A stretch of DNA of 61,637 nucleotides from Alteribacillus iranensis. Its GTDB lineage: Bacteria; Bacillota; Bacilli; Bacillales; Marinococcaceae. The translations under genes were made by a program, and so were the position numbers. A model generated the notes under the pieces. That model was not told the origin of the DNA. It saw nothing but the letters and a program-made list of their open reading frames with translations, and ran no database searches. The stretch lies in contig NZ_FONT01000002.1 of NCBI RefSeq assembly GCF_900113025.1, positions 442,201 through 503,837 on the forward strand, given 5' to 3'. Numbering within the stretch: position 1 is the stretch's first letter; each line of letters begins with the position of its first letter. Shown piece after piece: positions 17,184 through 24,148 of this stretch.

Positions 17184-17186
17184 GCT

Positions 17187-17975
17187 TTATTCCCCCACAA
17201 AATTTGGTGTTTTCTTGTCCAAGAAAGCATCGACGCCTTCTTTTTTATCTTTCGTACCAAAAAGGACGGCCTGAAGCGCTTTTTCCAACGCCATTCCGCT
17301 GTTGAGATCTGCGGTCGCACTTTCATTCAGGGCAATTTTTGCAAGTTTTACTGCTACGGGTGGCTTGGAAGCAAGCAGTACCGCTGTTTCCATCGCTTTC
17401 TCCAACACGTCTTCTTTCGGAACGACTTCATTTAATAAACCGATATTGAGGGCTTCCTGTGCCGTAATAACTTTTCCAGTTAAAATAAGTTCTTTCGCTT
17501 TCGCCAGTCCAACAAGCTTCGTTAACTGCTGTGTTCCTCCGCCTGCCGGTAAAATTCCTAAATTAATTTCTGGTTGACCGACTTTCGCTTCTTCACTGGC
17601 GATTCGGATATCACACGCTGTCATGAGTTCACAGCCACCGCCTAGCGCAAAGCCATTCACAGCGGCGACCACTGGTTTGTAGGAACGGTAAACGGCTAAG
17701 AGGACGTCTTGAACAGCAGAGCCGTAAATGTCTAGAGGGACCCTGTCGCGAATCCAGCGAATATCGGCACCCGCCGCAAACGACTTGTCACCGGCTCCTG
17801 TAATGATAATCGCACGGACATCGTCATTGTTGTTCATGTCTTGAATCGCTTTTTCCAGTTCTACCCAGCTGTCGACGTCCATCGAATTTCTTTTATCCGC
17901 TCGGTCAATAGTAATGATACCGACTTGTTCTTTTACTTCTAGTTTCATATGTTCAAAGCTCAATTGTTGATTCAT
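17187..17975 (-). CDS. Enoyl-CoA hydratase/isomerase family protein
   Basis: The 262-residue crotonase-fold protein probably hydrates an enoyl-CoA to the 3-hydroxyacyl-CoA. The oxyanion-hole segments are AGDKSFAAGADI (about 65-76) and NGFALGGGCEL (about 105-115). The catalytic-glutamate stretch VGQPEINLGILPAGGGTQQL is complete, with the second Glu of PEINLG as the likely base and the first position (GCEL) also Glu. Length and order of motifs fit PaaF/EchA-type hydratases. It overlaps the upstream 3-hydroxyacyl-CoA dehydrogenase by four bases (ATGA) and is followed three bases later by the thiolase, so the three enzymes give a hydratase-dehydrogenase-thiolase sequence. Confidence 0.92.
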   Translation of the reverse strand: MNQQLSFEHMKLEVKEQVGIITIDRADKRNSMDVDSWVELEKAIQDMNNNDDVRAIIITGAGDKSFAAGADIRWIRDRVPLDIYGSAVQDVLLAVYRSYKPVVAAVNGFALGGGCELMTACDIRIASEEAKVGQPEINLGILPAGGGTQQLTKLVGLAKAKELILTGKVITAQEALNIGLLNEVVPKEDVLEKAMETAVLLASKPPVAVKLAKIALNESATADLNSGMALEKALQAVLFGTKDKKEGVDAFLDKKTPNFVGE

Positions 17976-18841
17976 TGACGCTCGCCCTCCTCTGTGTAGT
18001 CATAAACTCCTTTTCCTGTCTTCTTGCCGAGGCGATTCGCTTTCACGTATTTCACTAACAGCGGGCTCGGACGGAAACGCTCTCCTAATGTTTTGTGGAG
18101 ATATTCTAAGTTGCGAAGACGTGTATCAAGCCCGACGAGATCTCCTAATTTAAATGGTCCCATTGGATAATTCAAGCCCAGTTCAATGGCGCGGTCTATT
18201 TCTTCCGGAGTGCCTACACCTTCCTGTAGCATATGGAAGGCTTCGTTACCTACTAGGCTGCTCATTCGGCTCGTCACAAATCCTGGGAATTCATTCACAA
18301 CGACCGTTTTCTTACCCATTTGTTCAGCAACCGCTCTCGTTGCATCTGCTGTATCATCGCTCGTCTCGAGGCCGCGAATGATCTCAACCAGTTTCATTTT
18401 TGGCACCGGGTTGAAAAAGTGCATAGCTATTACTTTGTCTGGACGCCCAGTATAGGATCCAATTTCTGTAGGGCTCATCGTCGAAGTGTTCGTTGCTAAA
18501 ATAACATCGTCTTTTGTGTATTGGTCCAATTGTTCAAACACGTTACGTTTAATGTCCATGTTTTCTGGTACAGCTTCAATCACGAAGTCCGCATGGGATG
18601 CCTGCTTTTCCATTTCTGTGGTGAATGTCATCGCTGCCTTCGCTTGTTCTGCCGTTGTGGCTTCCAGCTTTCCTCGTTCTACTGCCGTTTCAAAAAATCT
18701 ATCTATTTCTCTCTCTGCTTCTTGTAATACGTTGTCATCAATATCAAATAATGTGACGTTGTAACCGCCGGCTGCTCCTGCATAGGCGATTCCTCGTCCC
18801 ATGATACCGCCGCCGATAACCATGATATTTTTTATACTCAT
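17972..18841 (-). CDS. 3-hydroxyacyl-CoA dehydrogenase
   Basis: The 289-residue protein oxidises a 3-hydroxyacyl-CoA to the 3-ketoacyl-CoA with NAD+. The nucleotide fold is MVIGGGIMGRGIAYAGA at the N-terminus. The catalytic residues follow in order: Ser in NTSTMSPTEIG, His in AMHFFNPVPKMKLVEIIRG with its partner Glu, and Asn in SSLVGNEAFHML. The C-terminal dimerisation domain (from about 185) has GVGTPEEIDRAIELGLNYPMGPF. Single-domain proteins of this length are the PaaH/Hbd type rather than the FadB fusion. It is fourth from the end of the operon's enzymes, overlapping the hydratase by four bases. A dispersed repeat separates it from the dehydrogenase gene upstream. Confidence 0.92.
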   Translation of the reverse strand: MSIKNIMVIGGGIMGRGIAYAGAAGGYNVTLFDIDDNVLQEAEREIDRFFETAVERGKLEATTAEQAKAAMTFTTEMEKQASHADFVIEAVPENMDIKRNVFEQLDQYTKDDVILATNTSTMSPTEIGSYTGRPDKVIAMHFFNPVPKMKLVEIIRGLETSDDTADATRAVAEQMGKKTVVVNEFPGFVTSRMSSLVGNEAFHMLQEGVGTPEEIDRAIELGLNYPMGPFKLGDLVGLDTRLRNLEYLHKTLGERFRPSPLLVKYVKANRLGKKTGKGVYDYTEEGERQ

Positions 18842-18892
18842 CGTACGTCTCCCTCCGTTATTCGTTGTTGATCAGAACAGGATCTAACTCTT

Positions 18893-19007
18893 TTTCTATT
18901 TGTCTAGCTACGGTGTCCAGCCACTCGGGGGCCCACACGACGTGGGTCAGTTCGGTGTTGTCACAGGACGTGACGCCTTTAGCCGAACTTCCATAAATTT
19001 CGCTTTT
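18893..19007. repeat. Dispersed repeat inside the operon
   Basis: ATTTGTCTAGCTACGGTGTC, the ACACGACGTGGGTCAG word and GCTTTTCTA at the end mark a dispersed-repeat copy between the zinc dehydrogenase and the 3-hydroxyacyl-CoA dehydrogenase (167-base gap). The operon's other junctions are tighter (overlaps up to about 90 bases), so the repeat probably entered an existing operon. It could act as an RNA-processing or attenuation site. Confidence 0.75.
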
Positions 19008-20036
19008 CTATATCTCTAACAGTACTTTGCCGTTGTGGTTGCCTTCTTCTACGAATTTCTGGGCGTCTCCGGCTTCTTTTAGTGGATAGGTGCGGTCGAT
19101 ATACGGTAGCAGCTCTGGCTGTCTTTCCAAAAAGGTGATGACTTCGAGCAGATCTTTTTTGTCTCCCATCCAAGAACCCGAAATCGATAATTGTTTTCCG
19201 AAAATGTATCGAAGGTCTGTTTCTGTTTTCGGTCCAGTTGTAATGCCGCAACACGCGAGTCTGCCACCGCGTCCGAGCATTTTTAAGCTATGGTTCCATG
19301 TGGCCCGGCCCGCTTGATCTAAAACGAGACTGACTCCTTTTTTCGCAATCGAACGGATGTCTTTCAAGATGTCATCCGAGCGGACGACGACATGGCCGTC
19401 AAACCCGCGTTCTCGTAAAAATGCTTTTTTCTCTTCGGACCCGACGATCGCAATCGCTTCGGCCCCAAAGCCGCGGACGATAGAAAGAGCGGCAAAACCA
19501 AGACCTCCTGCTGCTCCCCATACCGCAACCGTGTCATTCACGTTCAGTCCGCCTTTTGTGACGAGGGCGTTCCAAGCTGTCACGTAAGAAATCGGAACAG
19601 CGGCCCATTGATCCATATAGTCAGAAGGGATGCGGAGAACATTCTTGCTTGGAACAACGACTCCTTCCGCATACCCTCCGTCGCGCTGGTAGCCGATAAT
19701 TTGAAATTCCGGGCAACGGGTTTCCCAACCGTTGGCACACATTTCACAGTGGCCGCAGCTGACACCCGGATAGATGAGAACCGCGTCTCCTTTTTTCACA
19801 TGGGTCACATCTGCCCCTGTTTCCGCAACTACGCCGGAAATGTCACTGCCGGGTACAGTAGGAAGGTTAAACTTGTCTCCTGTCCCCCCTTTTCTCAGCC
19901 ATAGATCGAGATGGTTTAACGCACAATATCTAATCTCCACGTATATTTCATCACTCGCCAGCTCTTGTTTGCGTCCTTTTTCTTTGTATTGGAGCTGACT
20001 AATATCTCCATGCTCTTCTAGTACGATTGCTTTCAC
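19008..20036 (-). CDS. Zinc-binding dehydrogenase (MDR superfamily)
   Basis: The 342-residue medium-chain dehydrogenase has an N-terminal GroES-like domain with NHLDLWLRKG and GSDISGVVAETG. The structural zinc loop CGHCEMCANGWETRCPEF has the four expected cysteines (about residues 96-110). Residues about 165-280 form the Rossmann domain, with AVWGAAGGLGFAALSIVRGFGA as the coenzyme motif. The usual catalytic-zinc Cys near residue 40 is replaced (RYCALNHLDL has Cys then Asn-His), as in quinone-oxidoreductase-like members. It is fifth in the operon. By context it may oxidise a cyclic hydroxyacyl-CoA, or act as an enoyl reductase. This is inference and the substrate is open. Confidence 0.85.
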   Translation of the reverse strand: MKAIVLEEHGDISQLQYKEKGRKQELASDEIYVEIRYCALNHLDLWLRKGGTGDKFNLPTVPGSDISGVVAETGADVTHVKKGDAVLIYPGVSCGHCEMCANGWETRCPEFQIIGYQRDGGYAEGVVVPSKNVLRIPSDYMDQWAAVPISYVTAWNALVTKGGLNVNDTVAVWGAAGGLGFAALSIVRGFGAEAIAIVGSEEKKAFLRERGFDGHVVVRSDDILKDIRSIAKKGVSLVLDQAGRATWNHSLKMLGRGGRLACCGITTGPKTETDLRYIFGKQLSISGSWMGDKKDLLEVITFLERQPELLPYIDRTYPLKEAGDAQKFVEEGNHNGKVLLEI

Positions 20037-20047
20037 CGGACTACCTC

Positions 20048-21457
20048 CTATCTGCGGTCTTCAAAACGTTTTAGTTTTGCTCGTTCGCCGTGCCCTGTTT
20101 TTTCTCGTAAAGAATCTGGTGCCACGACTTCTACGTTGATTTGAACACCTACTTTTTGTTTAAGCAATTCCACTACTTCCTGCTGCACTTTATAGGAGTC
20201 GGTTTCCTGTGCTTTTGTTTCTACCATAATTGTCATTTCATCACGAGCTGGTTTTCCTTCTGGCTTCACACGTTCCACGTAGCAGAAATACTCACCGTTC
20301 AAATAATCATGTTCTTGAATGATTTTCCCGCACGCTTCCGGCCACACATTGACGCCGCGCAGTTTAACCATCGTGTCGCTTCGACCTTGGAAATACTCGA
20401 GACGCTTGTGAACACTGCCGCACTCACACTCGTACTCTTCATACATGCCGGAAATGTCTTGGATGTTGTAGCGAATCTGCTGTGTTCCTGTTTTATAGAG
20501 ACAAGTGACGACGATATTACCGCGATGTCCTGGTGGAAGCGGTTCACCTGTTTCGAAATCACATACTTCGACGATGAACGCATCTTCGAAAATATGAAGT
20601 CCTTGTTTTGCTGGACATTCCGCCGCGACGTACTGCACTTCATGGAACGCATAGGAATCATACGCGGGTATGCCGAATGCTTCTTCCACCGCTTTCGTAT
20701 CCCCGAAGGAAAGCATCGTTTTAAAATTAAAGTCTGTTTTCGGGTCATAGCCCATTTTCTTCGCCGTTTCGGCAATATGGAGTAAATAATCGGATGTCGC
20801 TGTAATCGCAGCAGCACCATAGTTTTTCGCGAATTCTACTTGTTTCTGAGTCGGCGTGACGTTGCCGGTCCCTGTCGTAATCGGAATCGCACCGTTCCAG
20901 TGCCATAACGCATGATCCATTATCCAAGCGGCATTGTGAGTGGAATACGCCCAAGCATTAATGACCGCATCTCCCGGACGAATGCCTTGTAAATAAAAGG
21001 TTCGCGCGCTTAGGATGGCACCGACTTCACGATCCCACTGTGAATAAATCGTTGGACGCGGGGCCCCTGTCGTTCCGCCACTCGTATAAAAACGAAGCGG
21101 GGTGTGCGCTGCATCTTCGAATAAAAGACTTTGGTAATCACCAAATGGCGGCTTTCTTTCGATGCTTTCCCGAATATCATCGATCGTGTACTGTGGGATT
21201 TTGTGCATATCTTCAAGTGACTTAACGTCGCTTGGGTCGAAGTCATGTTTCGCCCACAACTTTTGGAAAAATGGAATCTTACTTCCACGCTCTAATGTTT
21301 CCTTCAGACGCTTGAGCTGTGTTGTTTCAATTTGATCACGCGACCATTTCCATGTCCCTTCCATGAATTCAATGGGTGGTTCATATTCGCTGACTAATCG
21401 GTCCCAGTCGATAGATTTGTAGTAATAAGGAATCTCTGTTTTGGTAGTTTTTTCCAC
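20048..21457 (-). CDS. PaaK-type acyl/aryl-CoA ligase
   Basis: The 469-residue adenylate-forming enzyme is in the phenylacetate-CoA ligase (PaaK) family and should activate a carboxylic acid to its CoA thioester with ATP. The ATP loop reads FYTSGGTTGAPRPT (about residue 120). The Cys-rich stretch ECECGSVHKRLEYFQGRSD, with MVKLRGVNVWP, is typical of PaaK proteins, and the C-terminal GHGERAKLKR provides the mobile Lys. I chose GTG at 21457 because GGAGGG lies seven bases before it. The frame extends five codons to a TTG inside that ribosome site. As the only ligase of the operon it likely sets the pathway's substrate, probably an aromatic or alicyclic acid. Confidence 0.87.
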   Translation of the reverse strand: MEKTTKTEIPYYYKSIDWDRLVSEYEPPIEFMEGTWKWSRDQIETTQLKRLKETLERGSKIPFFQKLWAKHDFDPSDVKSLEDMHKIPQYTIDDIRESIERKPPFGDYQSLLFEDAAHTPLRFYTSGGTTGAPRPTIYSQWDREVGAILSARTFYLQGIRPGDAVINAWAYSTHNAAWIMDHALWHWNGAIPITTGTGNVTPTQKQVEFAKNYGAAAITATSDYLLHIAETAKKMGYDPKTDFNFKTMLSFGDTKAVEEAFGIPAYDSYAFHEVQYVAAECPAKQGLHIFEDAFIVEVCDFETGEPLPPGHRGNIVVTCLYKTGTQQIRYNIQDISGMYEEYECECGSVHKRLEYFQGRSDTMVKLRGVNVWPEACGKIIQEHDYLNGEYFCYVERVKPEGKPARDEMTIMVETKAQETDSYKVQQEVVELLKQKVGVQINVEVVAPDSLREKTGHGERAKLKRFEDRR

Positions 21458-21490
21458 GAGGAAACCCTCCAATAATGTTTGATCTTAGAA

Positions 21491-22885
21491 TTAAACAGGT
21501 AAAAACAGTAAGGATAGTATCCAAATGACGCCGACGGCAATGAGCACTGGCAGACAGTAACCCATAAAGTCTCTTACTTTCAGGTTCGTCCCGACTGCTA
21601 AAATTGGGAAGTAAAGCAGTGCCCAGAATGGCTGGATCAGGTTTGTCCAAATATCACCATACGTAATCGCCATAATGGTACGGATCGAATCGACGCCGAG
21701 TGTCTCTGCTGCCGGCATCCAGAACGTAGCGGTTGCTGTGAATTGCGATCCCGCTGACGGTACAAACAAGTTCAACAAACCGGTAGTCAAAAACGCTAAT
21801 ACTGGAAATGTCACTTCCGTGGATACGCTTACAATTGCATCCGTAATAGTAGCAGCCAGACCTGTACCGACTAGTATCGACGCAATTCCTCCGTAAATCG
21901 GGAATTGAAGTCCGATCGAGCCTGTCGCAATTAAGTTTTTCGAAAATGACCTCGCGTAACTGACCGCATCTTTTTGAACGAGCAGTCCCATCACTAATGC
22001 AATGAAGGCGACTGTGTTTAAGTTTAGTCCGCCAAGCCCTTCTCTTCCTAAGAAATAAATCAAATACACAAGCCCTACGATCCCTACAATGAGGATCAAT
22101 GGACGAAACGTGTTTACTTTATCTGCAAATGACTTCTCTTCTATCTCTTCTACCGAAACATTCGACTCATCCGGGTCTACAGCGCCTGCCTGCTCTTCCG
22201 CTGCTTTAAACTCCGGTGTTGCCAAATCATGAAATGTGACAATATCTGTTTTGTTTTTTGCAATCACCATATAAATGATGGTTGTTGTAATAATGATTGC
22301 GATCGCAGAAACGATATTCAACGTAGAGAATGTTGTCTGCTCGAGACCAACAATCCCGCCGATCACATCCGTAAATTCTCCTTCGGTAGCGACAAACAGT
22401 GGAATAGTGCCCGAAATTCCAGTTAGTGAAATAGTGAAAGAAGAATAAGCAATTGCTGAAATTAATCGGTAATCGACTCCTGGAATTTCACGACCTACGG
22501 ATCTCGCAAAAATAGCGGTAACTACTGGTCCAATGTACCAGCCGATGAAAGAAGTAAGCGCACCGACTACACTGGTTGTTACATAAGCAGTCATAGGAGT
22601 TTTCACAAGATTCGCAGTCTTTTTTACGTATTTTTGAACGACCGGAGTATCTACGAGCACCAATGCCGCAGCATAGGTGAACATAAGCTGGAAGGCAAAT
22701 TCGAATAGCCAAGGAAATCCGGCAAACCAATGATCCATTACTTCCCCGACACTGCTCTCTGTTAAGAATAAGGACAATAGCATGGCAATAATCGTGAGCA
22801 CAAGTGCAAATATAAAAGCGTCCGGGAAATAACGGCTGTACCAATTGGCGACTTGTTCTGATCGGGATTTTTTCAATCCATTCAC
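21491..22885 (-). CDS. AtoE-family short-chain fatty acid transporter
   Basis: The 464-residue protein has about twelve membrane segments and the AtoE/TIGR00366 layout. It starts with SEQVANWYSRYFPDAFIFAL, carries the GWYIGPVVTAIFARSVGR region, a soluble charged loop (about 215-250) and LNLFVPSAGSQFTATATFW near residue 380, the family's most conserved stretch. E. coli AtoE is thought to import short-chain acids for acetoacetyl-CoA catabolism. Here the gene is second in the operon and directly upstream of the CoA ligase, so it probably imports the pathway's carboxylate substrate. An AATGAGGTGAATGG site lies upstream of the ATG. Confidence 0.88.
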   Translation of the reverse strand: MNGLKKSRSEQVANWYSRYFPDAFIFALVLTIIAMLLSLFLTESSVGEVMDHWFAGFPWLFEFAFQLMFTYAAALVLVDTPVVQKYVKKTANLVKTPMTAYVTTSVVGALTSFIGWYIGPVVTAIFARSVGREIPGVDYRLISAIAYSSFTISLTGISGTIPLFVATEGEFTDVIGGIVGLEQTTFSTLNIVSAIAIIITTTIIYMVIAKNKTDIVTFHDLATPEFKAAEEQAGAVDPDESNVSVEEIEEKSFADKVNTFRPLILIVGIVGLVYLIYFLGREGLGGLNLNTVAFIALVMGLLVQKDAVSYARSFSKNLIATGSIGLQFPIYGGIASILVGTGLAATITDAIVSVSTEVTFPVLAFLTTGLLNLFVPSAGSQFTATATFWMPAAETLGVDSIRTIMAITYGDIWTNLIQPFWALLYFPILAVGTNLKVRDFMGYCLPVLIAVGVIWILSLLFLPV

Positions 22886-22977
22886 CTCATTTTCTATGTC
22901 ATTGTGGACCTAACGTGTGAATCCGCCGGGCGGCAGAAGCTAGGGAGAATTCCCCAGCTTGTCTGAACGCATCGGCT

Positions 22978-23940
22978 TTATTTATTGAGTGGCGCTCCGC
23001 AGTTTCCGCAATGCTTAAAGTGCTCTGGAATATCTTTTGTGCCACATTCGTTACACTCAAGCATCGGCGCACCCCAGAGATGCTCGTAAGAATCATTTGT
23101 AGCCATACGCTGGCGAAGCATATCATAATCCGGCTTACGTTTTTCATTAAAGGCGCGCATTGCTTCATGTGTCTCGTATGCACCTGTGTGAACAGTCAGC
23201 CAGTCACGCGCATGTCCCACTGTCTGATTAAAGGACATTTTTCTCCAGAAGTTCGTTTGTTCTTTCGTGTAACGCACACACTCAGGCAGCTTCTGAAGGA
23301 GCTTTTTCGCCATGTTATCAACGGCGTCATCGAGCTGGTTGTAAGGGACCACTTCATTCACTAAGCCCCAGTCGAGTGCTTTTTCTGCGCTGATTTCTTC
23401 ATTCAGCCACAAGATTTCACGAGCGCGGCGGTCTCCAACGATAAGCGGCAGCCATTGTGTCGCGCCGCCCGCAGCAACACTACCATGAGAGTTACCGACT
23501 TGACGGATGTATACGTGATCCGCAGCAATCGCAAGGTCACAGTTCATGTTGAATTCGTTTCCGCCTCCAACAGTCATTCCGTTCAAACGAGCGATGGTCG
23601 GCTTCCCAATATTCATCAACTTATCATGGGCTTCAATAAACGCACCCATCCATTTCCAATAGTTACGAGGACGTTCCAAAATTTCATTGTTCTGTTCCTT
23701 CATATCAGCACCGGTACAAAATGCTTTATCTCCGGCACCAGTCAACACGACCACTCCAACTTCGTCGTCCCAGGAAGCGATTTCAAAAGCTCTCGTCATT
23801 TCCCGGAGAGTCTGGAAATTTAAACAGTTATATACGCGAGGACGATTGATCGTAACCGTTGCAACCATATCTTTCTTTTCATACTTAACGTTCTCCAAAT
23901 TCAATTCTTCCGGCTGTGGTGGGTTCAAGAAATGATCCAT
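22978..23940 (-). CDS. Crotonase-fold protein with C-terminal zinc ribbon
   Basis: The 320-residue protein is the first gene of the sigma-54 operon. Residues about 20-290 form a crotonase domain with oxyanion segments AGDKAFCTGADM and NGMTVGGGNEF. The active-site stretch is VGNSHGSVAAGGATQWLP and then VGDRRAREILW, not the PEINLG-type glutamate motif. The GS...GG...RARE pattern recalls the MenB/BadI/ring-hydrolase branch, so ring opening or a Dieckmann-type reaction is possible. Residues about 294-318 add a zinc ribbon (CNECG, 10 residues, CGNCG), unusual for crotonases. The ATG at 23940 has AGGAGG nine bases upstream. The frame extends three codons to an unlikely TTG. The exact reaction is unknown. 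Confidence 0.83.
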   Translation of the reverse strand: MDHFLNPPQPEELNLENVKYEKKDMVATVTINRPRVYNCLNFQTLREMTRAFEIASWDDEVGVVVLTGAGDKAFCTGADMKEQNNEILERPRNYWKWMGAFIEAHDKLMNIGKPTIARLNGMTVGGGNEFNMNCDLAIAADHVYIRQVGNSHGSVAAGGATQWLPLIVGDRRAREILWLNEEISAEKALDWGLVNEVVPYNQLDDAVDNMAKKLLQKLPECVRYTKEQTNFWRKMSFNQTVGHARDWLTVHTGAYETHEAMRAFNEKRKPDYDMLRQRMATNDSYEHLWGAPMLECNECGTKDIPEHFKHCGNCGAPLNK

Positions 23941-23998
23941 GTGATTCAACCTCCTGATTGTTGTTAAAAATTATTTTGATGATGACACCCTATATAAT

Positions 23999-24015
23999 TG
24001 CAATAAGCGTGCCAA
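23999..24015 (-). promoter_or_regulatory. Sigma-54 (-24/-12) promoter of the CoA-ligase operon
   Basis: On the minus strand TTGGCACGCTTATTGCA matches the sigma-54 consensus TGGCACG-N4-TTGC(A/T) at every fixed base, with GG and GC exactly ten bases apart. It lies 58 bases before the crotonase start, so transcription should begin near 23988. The upstream neighbour encodes a sigma-54 activator, which makes a chance match very unlikely. Confidence 0.93.
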
Positions 24016-24038
24016 CTTAGAAAAATTTCAAAAAAAAG

Positions 24039-24078
24039 AGGAAGAATGCACTCTTATCAAGAGTTTTCCATTCTTCCT
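24039..24078 (-). terminator. Terminator of the sigma-54 activator gene
   Basis: On the minus strand AGGAAGAATG...CATTCTTCCT is a perfect 10-base stem with an inner ACTCTT/AAGAGT stem, followed by CTTTTTTTT. It separates the activator gene from the operon it faces, so the operon depends on its own promoter. Confidence 0.9.
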
Positions 24079-24081
24079 TTA

Positions 24082-24095
24082 AGAAAGCGCTTCCT
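24082..24095. promoter_or_regulatory. Candidate cre (CcpA) site
   Basis: AGAAAGCGCTTCCT agrees with the cre consensus TGWAARCGYTWNCW at all but the first base. It sits about 70 bases upstream of the sigma-54 promoter, between it and the activator gene, where CcpA could block activator looping. Prediction by eye only. Confidence 0.4.
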
Positions 24096-24148
24096 TTTTT
24101 GTTATTCGGTGATGTTCACTTTCTTAACACCTGCGTTCAAAAAATGAA

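Noticed and set aside
22978-23940. Firm naming of the crotonase as 6-oxocyclohexene-1-carbonyl-CoA hydrolase
   Set aside because: The known enzyme, as I recall it, carries other residues in its active-site segment; only branch-level likeness is justified.
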